Shown: one piece after another, positions 9,601 through 15,529 of the stretch
Position numbering within the stretch: the first letter of the stretch is position 1
Layout: the number at the start of each line of letters is the position of its first letter
From: Amycolatopsis sp. FDAARGOS 1241
GTDB lineage: Bacteria; Actinomycetota; Actinomycetes; Mycobacteriales; Pseudonocardiaceae
Direction: 5' to 3'
DNA length: 64,000 bases
Assembly (NCBI RefSeq): GCF_016889705.1
Contig: NZ_CP069526.1
Span: 3,162,001 to 3,226,000, forward strand
Notes under the pieces: model-generated
Told to the model about the DNA's origin: nothing
Seen by the model: only the letters and a program-made list of their open reading frames with translations
Database searches by the model: none
Made by a program: the position numbers and the translations under genes

Positions 9601-10481
9601 CCGGCCCCGTTCGTGAATACGACACTGCCGTCGCTGCCCATCGACGGCGTGACCCCGGTCAGCGTCAACGGGAACACCCAGGTGGTCGGCGCGTCCGCGC
9701 TCGCCAGGGTCAGGTTTTCCTTGACCCCGCCGGACGCGGTGGCCAGGTAGCTGATGTCGGTATGCGCGGCGGCACCGGGATAGGTGATCGTCGAATCGGT
9801 GACGTGGCCGGTGACGTGGGCCGCGCCCTGCACACCGAACGCGATGCTCCCACCCGGGCCCGCCGGCACCGACGCCAACGTCGCATCGTCTGCGGCCGCG
9901 GCGAAACTCGCCGACGCGGAGTCGGCCTTCTCCGCCCACCGGCCGTTGCCGCCCTGCGCCAGGTTCGTGTCGATGTCGCCCCAGGCCCCGGAACTGGTCC
10001 GGTAGTGCACCGGCCGCGGATACACCTTCGCGGTCTGCGTACCGTCCGCGTTCTGGAACACCGACCTCGTCGCCGTCCGCGCCGCCGTGATCTCCGTGCC
10101 GGTACTCGCCGCCGGCGCGCTGCGTTCACGCGGCGCCGCACTCTGGGCAGTCCCCGACGTGGCCGTGTTCGACAGACGCGGATCGGCCGCCGCCGCACGC
10201 GTGCGCGCCTCCGGCGCCGAACCCGCCGGTGTCACCGCGCTCGCGCCCTTCGTCGTCGGGCCCAGCGCGGACCCTGCCGTGTGCCCAGCACCGGCCGCGC
10301 TCCCGGAACGCTGCTGCGGCGTCGCCGGCGACGACAGCGGAGATCCACTCGCCGTCTGGCCACCCGTGGACACGATCAGCGCGATCGCGACCACCACCGC
10401 CATCACGCGGCCGGCGAGCCCCCGCCCCGCGATCGGCCAGCCCCGGCTGTCCCGTCGCGCCCAGCGTCCCGAAGCAGCCAT
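699..10481 (-). CDS. Giant secreted RHS/YD-repeat polymorphic toxin with HNH-like C-terminal nuclease
   Basis: The protein has 3260 residues. Residues 1-47 look like a signal peptide (Arg-rich start, then VMAVVVAIALIVSTGG). An Ala/Thr/Ser-rich stretch follows, then a DNRLRE-like adhesive region near 355-530 and Fn3-like linkers. Two LamG/concanavalin-type domains lie near 1000-1215 and 1285-1500 (AYWRLNQS; AVSFNGTTSSLTIP). Dozens of YD repeats (TYDADG, YGYDAAG and similar) occupy roughly 1500-2750. The RHS-associated core ends near residue 2875 with NPLTYNDPNGHW. The remaining 385 residues are the variable part: a Gly/Pro-rich linker, then a tip containing DVDHTIDLQLGG, NMNPLD and SVNRSLGSQI, an HNH/endonuclease-VII-like pattern. 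By analogy with RHS proteins the repeats form a shell around the toxin, which is released by cleavage after the core. The start is ATG with GGAGGG eight bases upstream. The immunity gene follows directly. The exact nuclease subfamily is uncertain. Confidence 0.9.
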   Translation of the reverse strand: MAASGRWARRDSRGWPIAGRGLAGRVMAVVVAIALIVSTGGQTASGSPLSSPATPQQRSGSAAGAGHTAGSALGPTTKGASAVTPAGSAPEARTRAAAADPRLSNTATSGTAQSAAPRERSAPAASTGTEITAARTATRSVFQNADGTQTAKVYPRPVHYRTSSGAWGDIDTNLAQGGNGRWAEKADSASASFAAAADDATLASVPAGPGGSIAFGVQGAAHVTGHVTDSTITYPGAAAHTDISYLATASGGVKENLTLASADAPTTWVFPLTLTGVTPSMGSDGSVVFTNGAGQVVDTIAHGFMRDSNIDPRSGDGVLSTAVTYSLTTAQGKPALRMDLDATWLHDTARVFPVQVDPSVNLNTSGSTYVMSPFTNDYSGGTELDTGTYDGGANVANSYLKFDVSSLNNNYIEAATLNMDEIWSYSCQPRPMYVSPITSGWSVGGAKTYPWVSIGGAIGSSNVAYGHDSSCSTSHWVSVNLGNNPTAAGTQLIESWTHGGANNGLAVTADTHDSYGWKKFASFNTPNPPYLSITYSPNGAVYSSPVNYTKPTGTSSGSQQVTVTNLGNSTWTTTNNHLWYQLYDLNWNNLRITNPPDPWTNLPGSVGPNQKFTVNATIGPVTPGQYYLCWDMFTGNTSFNISYGVNSPCEVINSANTPPQIDSASPPSNTALSTLQPQLFATGHDPDNYPAKGITFDFQVYSLPAGGGTPALVADSGALSNGNYRVPAGKLAWNQSYYWTVAVNDTVGSSNWSSPAYFTTAVPQPLITAHIGANTSRRNFDPGVGDYTTTVTDASVATAGPALAIARSYNSQDPRVSNLFGAGWSTVYDMVAVPDSDGSGNVVVTYPDGHTVRFGLNADGTTYSPPQGTYATFSPLPGGGYSLTVRGGSTYTFGQQAGSSWKLTSITDAAGRAQTLSYDAGGHLATVTDTGGNRSLHLTWSGGHVATVSTDPATAGGQALTWSYTYSGDTLTAVCPPTSSSQCTGYSYTSGSTPGSHYRSTVLDAQPYAYWRLNQSAGATAVDEVSANLGADNGAFTTVSPSDSTPHPGSPSTSSYFNGAGSLQLPNNLVSSASYLSVQLWFQTFPNGSAGVLMSTGHSAIDTANPNPGAMPVLYIGTDGKLYGQFWTGSVAPIVSSGKVNDSAWHSVTLVGQGNTQSMYLDGALVGSQAGTLINLDPMNFVAAGYVNGYPWVNGPAAGWSHFNGNIADVAFYTRALGGPAIAQQVSAGKQPAAELTSITTPEGKTHAQVTYDNVLDRATHVTDQYGGAWTLAPPTSNGSSAQYRGTVFAGDPTDFWPLTDTTGTQAVNQIPTSAISATADGDGTYANVTLGQPGPMPTTGDTAVSFNGTTSSLTIPVQSTAWTVGGKTLALWFKTSTAGGVLTGWGGNALLYIGTDGKLYTWYGSGYLNSPGTVTDGKWHYVVVSQTADFPHNSISQTEYLDGATAATATAPIINAPGLQTATIGSGLWGSGAPANNATANPGGYFTGSVADVAFYNTPLTAGPVAGLWTAAQAANTSPTPVTTATVTDPGNHPLSYRYDPVNGSRLLSTADALGNTTHYTYDTNGFGYTTVYPDGNTVTTTHDLRGNVLSRTIGASSGGAATSYATFPAAGTYAVTDPRNDEPLTTLTADSSGPSDTTYQTSYTYDAAGGLLTLTNPAGSVTTNTYTTGSETAVGGGTEPAGLLATQKDPLGHITNYSYTAAGDAAGITAPSGMATTATFDLLGRKLTSTQTSDTFPAGVTTSYAWDGQNRLTTQTDPATTDAVTGTTHTPQTTYIYDADGNVLAQTVSDTTGGDTARATTNTYDSHDLLATTTDPANRQTSYGYDSYGNRTSTTDPAGNIYADSFDANGHHTATTLTNWTGDPNHPIAATNLVLDSRAYDPDGLLASDTDAMGRTTRYTYDDSGRQLSAVVTNWHDRFGTQTPVSVATALYDAAGHPTSQFDLSSAPSASTKVYDPAGRVTSSTDADGHVTTFTYDANDQVATKTVANGSVNEETDYGYDTLGDLTSQAVHNGATTLTTTATYDQRGALTSVTDPRGNVTGADPTAYTTTYTNDPAGQLTTLTGPIVTTETDGGAPAPAHPINQYGYNTFGDQTTSSDPDGNITTSTYDADSELLGVSRPAYTPPGSATSITPLTQYTYYPLGQPASTTDPLGRTTSYTLDQLGNRVTTTQPAVDGTTPVSYATYDTDGEQLSATDPTGAQTQATYDELGQTITSTQVVRQPTSAANTTTLSYDPTQTLGPEPLDRPFSVTLPGGQTTQYGYDKLGQTTSVTDANSHTTSSAYDADGHLTQTTLPDGSAVVATFDPAGRTTATTQLDNTGATVRTLGTGYDAAGNKISATDANNHTTTYTVDAGNHITQQVQPISATASITTGYGYDAAGQTTRYTDGNNNATIYTYNSLGLPESTIAPAVPGFTTPADTTTTRTYDADSHLTTLAEPGGVTQTLGYDELGRLTSQSGTGAEATTTARTIGYDLAGRLTSASAPTGTDTFTYDDRGLTFSAAGPSGTASYTYDNNGQLTSRTDSTGTAGFTYTPTGQLATATDPLTGATASYTYNTLDQPTGIGYGTGNATQTNTYDTTHRLAAQTITAPGGATEAAITYGYDPNNNLTGKTTTGTAGAAANTYTYDQADRLTSWTDGTTTTNYAYDNAGNRTQAGPWTYTYNARDQLTTATNGTTTNTTTYDARGAQTATTDGTTTQTYTYDAFDQMAAYNGATTYTHDALGRLTTAGTTTFTYDGTDTTPTGDGTQTFSRDPGGNLLGVATGGTAATAFTDLHGDVTGLFTPTGTALTGSSAYGPYGNPVATTGTQADLGYQGGWTDPATQLVGTASRWYDPAQGDFTSHDTISTITGTAANPYTYANDNPLTYNDPNGHWGECLLIGCELPTLAGAGGTDLATTGAGVAAGGGAASWGWLGAILGGLDFLLAGDEAPGQRDQHYPSRPPAPSNWPGGYPSYGGYDYGGAALSLGGSFDWPETTGPSGHNPPGHAPRGHKPAGHGGGQGLTRPKPPTHDQIIAARVYQTPDNPRPSGQVTGPGIIPQNGTKTPATGASDSPIITNLVAGTNPSEDPTTFDPYAQPGSPDTWPGGLAPAQGSLDDAACAGGQWLFDGETWNKSSLVCEGDGGAGEASAASAADVEHAVEGGASLSLRYKPGWNAAQRSAADAKVAALNEAAGAGGLRVTPVKRVGTSPASRYRRAGGIVPSGADVDHTIDLQLGGLDDVANMNPLDLSVNRSLGSQIMWQLRGLKPGTFVISVMIW

Positions 10482-10747
10482 CGCTCAGCCCTCCGCCCAC
10501 AGGCCACCCCCCAGCGGAGCGCACCGGCAGGAAATTTCACCCGGAACACACCCACCTGGCAACTATGACCGGGATCACCGTAATAGCACGGACCGCTACG
10601 GCGATTAGCAAGCTCTCTTTCGTGGTTTTAAACGCTGCCCTACACCGTTCGACCTAGTACGAAACAGACATTCTGACTTAATTGAGATCATGGTGGCCGA
10701 ACTGGATTCACTCGGACGGACCATGAGCTTTTCCTTCTCGCCTCCCA

Positions 10748-10770
10748 TTGATGCGGTTAATGTCCATCAA
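10748..10770. promoter_or_regulatory. Inverted repeat in the divergent RHS / BMP-like intergenic region
   Basis: TTGATG and CATCAA arms are separated by 11 bases in an unusually A/T-rich 330-base region (10482-10812) between the divergently transcribed RHS gene and the small membrane protein gene. The size and place fit an operator serving one or both promoters. No regulator is encoded next to it. Confidence 0.25.
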
Positions 10771-10812
10771 CGCGAACACCGCACATTTTGCGCTCGTTAA
10801 GATGGCACTCAC

Positions 10813-11358
10813 GTGAACCGGGAGCGATTGGTGAACATCCTACGGAGATCGTTTTCCGCTCTGCGCCGAAACTGGAAAATCACCACCCCGATCGCCGTGG
10901 TGTTCGTCGGCGCCGTCATCGCCGGCATCGTCCTGCTCACGTCAGGTCCGGCACCCCAGGCCATCGCCTACGCCAACGTCTCCCGCAACTACCGCGTCTG
11001 CCTGCTCTCAACCACCAAAGACACCGCGGAGACAAACCAGATCTGGCCCGCCGTCCAAGCCGCCACCACACGCGCCCCCATCAACGCTGAACATGTCACC
11101 GCACCAGCCGGCACCCCAGCCCAGCTGACCCCCTACCTCAACAGCCTGCTCTCCCTGCACTGCGGCCTGATCATCGGCGCCGGCCCCGACCTTGCCGCCC
11201 CCATCTCGACAGTGGCGAAGAGCCACCCGAACCAGCACTTCATCACGTCTGAAAAGCCGCCAGGATCGGCAAACATCAGTAGCATCCCCCGCGAACCCGG
11301 CGACCTGACCGCCGCCATCGTGACCGCCGCACACTCCGGCAATTCCACCCACCCCTGA
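10813..11358 (+). CDS. Small membrane-anchored protein resembling BMP/PnrA-type substrate-binding domains
   Basis: The 181-residue protein begins with a basic segment and one hydrophobic helix (about residues 27-45, VVFVGAVIAGIVLLTS). An extracytoplasmic domain follows. Its stretches LHCGLIIGAGPDLAAPI and VAKSHPNQHFI resemble the half of the BMP (PnrA-like) family fold in which the protein asks whether a remote source is still present. It is much shorter than a full BMP lipoprotein (about 330 residues), so it is either a reduced relative or a fragment. A second start, GTG at 10831, has a better ribosome site (GGGAG, six bases upstream). It is divergent from the RHS gene and may share regulation with it. 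Function unknown. Confidence 0.6.
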   Translation: MNRERLVNILRRSFSALRRNWKITTPIAVVFVGAVIAGIVLLTSGPAPQAIAYANVSRNYRVCLLSTTKDTAETNQIWPAVQAATTRAPINAEHVTAPAGTPAQLTPYLNSLLSLHCGLIIGAGPDLAAPISTVAKSHPNQHFITSEKPPGSANISSIPREPGDLTAAIVTAAHSGNSTHP

Positions 11359-12245
11359 CCGCGGTTTTAGCAAATCTCATCGCCCGACGAATATCCGTAA
11401 AACAGCCCGTGCCGGAGGCGACCGCGTTCTCCCCGTAGTGCGCGGCCGCAGGGACTCAACCCGCCCACCGGCATGATCCGCGCGGCCCTGCGCGCCGTGG
11501 TGACCGTGCAGGAGGCAGCCAAGGCGCCGGCGAACACGCGCAAGGCCCGACTTGGCGCGGTGTCCGCGTGCTACCGCGGGAGATGCGTGCCTGCGGCGCC
11601 ACCACCTTCGAGGCCCCGCAGCGCTGCCCTCGGCCGAACGCAAGAACCTCGGCGTGCTCAAGCCCGACCCCTGGTACCCGAACGTGGCGGCTCACCCTCA
11701 GCCAGGCCCGCGCGCTGCACCGCCGCCGATCTACCTGGCACCGGACACCCGCCGGCGGTACCGGGTGATCGTCGCGGTACCGCTCACCACCGGCGTCCGC
11801 GCCAAAAGCTCGGCGCGCTCGACCGACGACGTGCACCGCGCGGGGTCCCGACGGAAAACTCGCTCTGTGGATCAACGGCAAGGGCCGCAGAAGCCGCTGG
11901 GTCCGCATCGTCGACTGGGTTTGCCGACTTGCCAAGCAGATCAGGCGCCATGCCCTGTGGGCGCGGGATGGTGCCGCGACCTGACGTCTTTTGCTCAACA
12001 GCCGTCTGGCGCGAGATCGACCGCTTCGGAGGGTAATGCTGCCGGCGCCCCATCTCGGCATGCGCGGAACCTACCGGCCAGGAAACAGACCGTTCCGGGA
12101 CGCATACCCGCCGTGATCCTCCTTTTAGGACACCGGCCGGTCACGGTGCCCGCGGGACACGGGTGGACGGCCTGAAAGGTCGTGACCGAGTTGTGCCTGT
12201 CCGATGTGTCCGGACCACGCCTCTACTGGGGTGAGAGGTGTTGCC
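11359..12245. other. Gene-poor stretch with coding debris
   Basis: No intact gene is convincing here. Two short plus-strand pieces look like former coding sequence by codon use: one around 11639-11820 (frame reading KNLGVLKPDPWYPNVA) and one around 11864-11992 in another frame (LWINGKGRRSRWVR ... QIRRHALWARDG, then stop). They are in different frames and share no start. I read the region as remnants of one or more decayed genes. I cannot name the family. Confidence 0.4.
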
Positions 12246-12971
12246 ATGACCACCGCCAGAACGACTCTCGCGTGCCTGTTCGGCCTGGTGCTGCTGAGCG
12301 CCTGCGGCACGAACGGCTCCGGTTCGCCGCCTCCGACCTCCGGATCCGGCCCGTCGAACGGCGTGATCATCACGGAAAGCGGAACCGGTGGGCCGAGCAC
12401 GGAGCCGACCGGCCCGGAGCAGCCGCGGCCCGGGGAGGGCGGCGGCGCGATCTCCATCGCCTCGCTGCCGATCGGTACCGGCACCCAGACCGGCGGAGTC
12501 CACGACTGCTTCACCCTGCAGTGGCTGACTTCGGTCCCCGAAGGCGCACGGATCACCATTACAGCCATCCACATCACGCCGCGCGGGATCGCCAGGGTCG
12601 GCGGGGCCTGCGGTAAGCACCGGGCATGTGCTTCATCCACATTGCCCTCGGCTACCGAATTGTGCTCTGTCGAGCTCACCTGGGTCGGCAATGCCCCCGA
12701 GGCGGCGATATCACTGGACGGGGTGTGCACCGGGCCAACCCAGCTGTGTCAGCAGTTCAAGGACAGCGTGCCACGGGACGGGAGCGTGCCAACTGCCCTC
12801 GGCCTGACGCCGCATCCGCCGGGCTCGGCCGAGTCCCCGGGCAACAGTGAGCCTCCAGGCAGCGAATCCCCAGGTGAGAGCGAGTCCCTCGGCGCCAGCG
12901 AGCACCCGGGCGAGTCCCCAGACACCAGTGGTGAACCGCCCGAAGAATCCCCGCCCACCACCTCGAGCTGA
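12246..12971 (+). CDS. Secreted lipoprotein of unknown function with Pro/Ser/Glu-rich tail
   Basis: This is a 241-residue predicted lipoprotein. The signal peptide MTTARTTLACLFGLVLLSAC ends in lipobox LSAC with Cys20 as the lipidation site, followed by a Gly/Ser/Pro linker. A central domain (about residues 75-170) contains several cysteines (HDCFTLQWL, VGGACGKHRAC, ELCSVELTWVG, GVCTGPTQLCQQF) that could form disulfides outside the cell. The C-terminal third is low complexity with PGES/PGSE-like repeats. The start at 12246 is chosen because GAGAGG lies upstream and the signal peptide begins there, although the frame extends further up. A truncated membrane protein gene starts two bases after its stop, which suggests an original operon. 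No family recognised. Confidence 0.75.
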   Translation: MTTARTTLACLFGLVLLSACGTNGSGSPPPTSGSGPSNGVIITESGTGGPSTEPTGPEQPRPGEGGGAISIASLPIGTGTQTGGVHDCFTLQWLTSVPEGARITITAIHITPRGIARVGGACGKHRACASSTLPSATELCSVELTWVGNAPEAAISLDGVCTGPTQLCQQFKDSVPRDGSVPTALGLTPHPPGSAESPGNSEPPGSESPGESESLGASEHPGESPDTSGEPPEESPPTTSS

Positions 12972-12973
12972 CC

Positions 12974-13168
12974 ATGGCCGAGGAGGACACCAGCGGCCGG
13001 TTCGAGCGCTGGGTCGACACCGTCAAGACGATCATCGCGCCGGCCAGCCTGATCACCGCTCTGCTGTTCCACTTCGGCTACGTGTCGACGCGCGCGCAGT
13101 ATGAGTACTTCGGCATCGGATGTGTCGGAGCTTGGTGTCGACCACACCGTTCGGGTCCGAGGGCGTGA
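12974..13168 (+). pseudogene. 5' fragment of a multi-pass membrane protein gene, frameshifted
   Basis: The first about 48 residues (ERWVDTVKTIIAPASLIT, then LLFHFGYVSTRAQYEYFGI) look like the start of a known type of actinobacterial membrane protein, with a cytosolic lead and a first transmembrane helix ending in YxxFGID. After FGI an extra G shifts the frame. The other frame continues DVSELGVDH before losing resemblance. What remains (64 codons) cannot encode the full protein. It begins two bases after the lipoprotein stop, so it was probably co-translated with it. Confidence 0.6.
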
Positions 13169-13293
13169 CGTCGGGGGCGCCGGCGACGCCGACGAGGGGG
13201 CGGCACGGCGCCACCGCGGCCGCCGGTCCCGTGTTTTCGGTGCACCCTTCCAGCGCCCACCGCACCTCCTCCCCGTCGTCTGCGGCCTCAGCA

Positions 13294-13315
13294 GTAGATA
13301 ACCGGGATTATCTAC
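13294..13315. promoter_or_regulatory. Perfect inverted repeat GTAGATAA-N6-TTATCTAC
   Basis: Two 8-base arms flank CCGGGA in an A/T-rich pocket of otherwise G/C-rich DNA. The dimensions fit a dimeric helix-turn-helix repressor operator better than a terminator, because there is no T-run and the arms are A/T-rich. It lies upstream of the broken gene at 13382 and may be a surviving control site. Confidence 0.35.
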
Positions 13316-13344
13316 GACTGCCATAGCCAGCCGGGAAGCAACAC

Positions 13345-13379
13345 CGATTCATAATCAATCCGATTATGATTCCGAATCG
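13345..13379. promoter_or_regulatory. Nested inverted repeats upstream of the gene remnant at 13382
   Basis: CATAATC-AATCC-GATTATG (13350-13368) sits inside a second pair, CGATTC at 13345-13350 and GAATCG at 13374-13379. The site ends only a few bases before the putative start at 13382, an operator-like position. Nothing in the window shows which protein binds it. Confidence 0.3.
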
Positions 13380-13381
13380 TA

Positions 13382-13806
13382 TTGAGAAAGGGTGCCGGAA
13401 TAAGTGAGGAGCAAGGCGAACGACCCGCCGGCCAGGCAGAACGCCCCGTCGGGGGCCTCGAACCCGCCGATCCCGGCGCGGCGGCCGCCGGGTCCGACGC
13501 GCGCGACGCGCCGTCCGGCGGCCGGGCTGCGGGCGGGGCCGCCCGGGAGGTCTCGGCGGCGTCCGCCGGGCCGCCGGCCTGGAGCGTGTGGTCCTCCGGT
13601 CCCGGCCGGGACGACCTCGACGAGCAGGCCGCCCGCGCGCGGTCGTTCGAGCTGGGGACCCGCTTCTCCGTCGAGGTTGCGCAGGCCGTGGCGTCGCACC
13701 GGCGGTGCGGGTTCTCCCGCTGCCGCAAGCCCCTGCCCGACGAACGCCGCGCCGGCAAGAAGTCCGAGCACTGCCCCAAGGAAGTCACCTCCTGGGAGGT
13801 CACCAG
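13382..13806 (+). pseudogene. Truncated gene for a Cys-containing hypothetical protein
   Basis: The frame has an Ala/Gly-rich lead and then a recognisable segment FSVEVAQAVASHRRCGF followed by CRKPLPDERRAGKKSEHCP. This resembles the zinc-ribbon-like CxxC...C motif of actinobacterial accessory-element proteins that normally carry a longer C-terminal half. Here the similarity stops at about 13780. The start is uncertain: TTG at 13382, with inverted repeats just upstream. I consider it a remnant. No function can be assigned. Confidence 0.4.
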
Positions 13807-13979
13807 CTGGTCGACAGTTTTCCCGACGAGCTGCTGTGCCGGCCGCTGCCACCACATCTTCTCGGCCCGCACGCCGCCCGCGCCTTCGAACATCCCATCT
13901 CCGAGCAGGAAAACCCGGGATCCGCGGCGAGCCTGGATGGTGTCCTCCACAGTGGACATTGGCGAGAGGATCCCCGATC

Positions 13980-14200
13980 GTGACCACGCCCCGCACCCCG
14001 CACGCCCGCACCGAGCCGCCGGAGGACGGCGCGCGCCGCGCGCTCTACCTCGAGCGCGCCACCCTCGTGGCGGCCCTCTCGACCCACCCGGACGTCACCG
14101 ACGCGGAGCTCTCGACCGACCCAGCCCCGCTGATCGCGGCCTGCGCCACGGTGATCACGCTGCACACGCCGGACGGGCAGATGACCTGGCACCCGGCCGA
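13980..14200 (+). pseudogene. Truncated hypothetical gene fused to a DUF305 tail
   Basis: GTG at 13980 has GAGAGGA upstream and begins an acceptable coding segment (GARRALYLERATLVAALS, STDPAPLIAACATVITLH, then DGQMTWHPAD). At about 14195 the sequence changes abruptly into the second half of a DUF305 gene in a different frame, so the protein is cut short at about 73 residues. The junction looks like an illegitimate join between two genes. Confidence 0.45.
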
Positions 14201-14412
14201 CGCACATGCAGAAGCTGCAGCAGGCCGGCGGCACCGCGTTCGATCGGATGTTCCTGCAGATGATGGTGACCCATCACCAGGGCGCGGTGGCGATGGCCAA
14301 GACCGAGCTGGCGAGCGGTTCGAGCCCGGATGCCAAGGCGCTGGCGCAGCGCATCATCGACTCGCAGACCGCCGAGATCGCGCAGATGCAGCAGATGCTG
14401 GGCCAGTCCTGA
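14185..14412 (+). pseudogene. DUF305 C-terminal fragment
   Basis: From the ATG at 14206 the frame reads MQKLQQAGGTAFDRMFLQMM, then VTHHQGAVAMAKTEL and PDAKALAQRIIDSQ. This is the second His-His helical motif of DUF305, a periplasmic ferritin-like family often linked to copper. A complete DUF305 protein has about 180-220 residues, a signal peptide and a first His motif, all missing here. An in-frame stop precedes the fragment at 14182, so no longer start is possible. It is not expected to be exported or functional. Confidence 0.75.
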
Positions 14413-14623
14413 CACCCCGGTGAGGGCAGCCACCAACCTGATCCTGACAGGCCTGCACCCCGCCCCCGGGTAGCGCGGGTCGCGCCTCCTCTGCCTCGGC
14501 GCCCCGCCATGAGCAGGAGGCGTCGGCGGTGAGCACCGACCGCTGCCCCATCGTTCGCGCCGCAGAGGGGTCAAGTCCCCGTACGCCTGGTCGGCCTCTC
14601 ACAAATGACCAGTTGTGACAGTT

Positions 14624-15510
14624 CCGCGGCTCCACCCAGCGTGCGCCCCGCGCGCGATCTCGCGGCACCTCGTTCGCGAACGGGCTCGTGTCCCGGACCA
14701 GCGGGTTGAGCTTCTGTTGGGCGTCGAGCAGGGCCTGGTGGGTGAAGCCGGTGCCGACGTCGCCGATTTAGAGCAGGTCCCCGGTGGCCGGGTCGTGGGC
14801 GCCGAGCAGCAGCCCGCCCAGCAGACCCTCGCGGCTGCCCTGGCCCGGGCGCCAGCCGCCGATCACGACTTCCTGGGTCTGGATCAGCGGGTGTTTGAGC
14901 CACTCCGGGCTGCGCCGGCCGGGCCGGTACTTCGAGCTCCGCGCCTTGACCACCAAGCCTTCGAGCCCGCTGTTCGCGGCGATGTCGAGCAGGTCCTGGG
15001 GGGTCATGCCGGTAGCCGAGAGGTCGGCGTGGCTGTAGGAGGGGTGATCGCGACGAGGTTCTTGTCGGTCGGCTCGAGGCCCTCGAGGACCTTCCGCCGC
15101 GCGTCGTAGGACTGCTCGAGCAGCACGTCGTCGCCGAGCTGCAGGACGTCGAATACGAAGTAGGCCACGGCGCGGCCGCTGGTGTCGTGGTTTTGCAGCA
15201 GCCCGAAGTCCGGCCGTCCCGCGTCGTCGAGGGCGACGATCTCCCCGTCCAGCACCGCGCGCCGGCCGTCGAGCGGCTCGGCCATAGCGCCGGCGAGCTC
15301 GGGGAAGCGGCCGGTGAAGTCGTTGTTGTTGCGGCTGGTCAGCACCGTGTTGCCGTCCGCGGCCACGCGCATGATCGCCCGGTAGCCGTCCCACTTGAAC
15401 TCGTACGCGTACTGGGTTCCGTCGCGGAGCGTGCCGCCGTCCGGGGTGGCGAGCATCGATTCGGCGAAGCCCGGCACCTGGGACCGGCTATCGGGAGCCC
15501 CCTGCGCCAT
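14624..15510 (-). pseudogene. Decayed ATP-dependent DNA ligase gene (LigC/LigD ligase-domain type)
   Basis: The start is clear: ATG at 15510 with GGAGG five bases upstream. The lysine nucleotidyl-transfer motif is present in the region YEFKWDGYRAIMRV, then LDGEIVALDD (motif III), EGLVVKARSSKY (motif IV) and PEWLKH (motif V). There are three lesions. A one-base loss near 15045 shifts the frame between VAIT and SYSHADLSATG. A nonsense codon at 14768-14770 (TAA where the family has Tyr in LLYIGDVGTG) interrupts the OB-fold. Similarity ends after ARGARWVEPR near 14624, without the usual C-terminus. Intact relatives serve nonhomologous end joining and stationary-phase repair. This copy cannot make a full enzyme. 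Confidence 0.8.
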
Positions 15511-15529
15511 CGCGACCTCCGCGCCACCC

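Noticed and set aside
7932..10568. Plus-strand open frame of about 880 codons opposite the RHS N-terminus
   Set aside because: Same reason: Arg/Val/Asp-rich antisense shadow of a strongly biased gene.
11456..12175. Several 180-207-codon open frames on both strands
   Set aside because: All overlap each other. None has a ribosome site plus consistent codon bias. The region is reported as debris instead.
14560..14590. Sequence resembling a tRNA T-arm (GGGGTCAAGTCCCC)
   Set aside because: The loop is one base short, and no acceptor, D- or anticodon arm can be folded around it. At most it is a degenerate attachment-like remnant.
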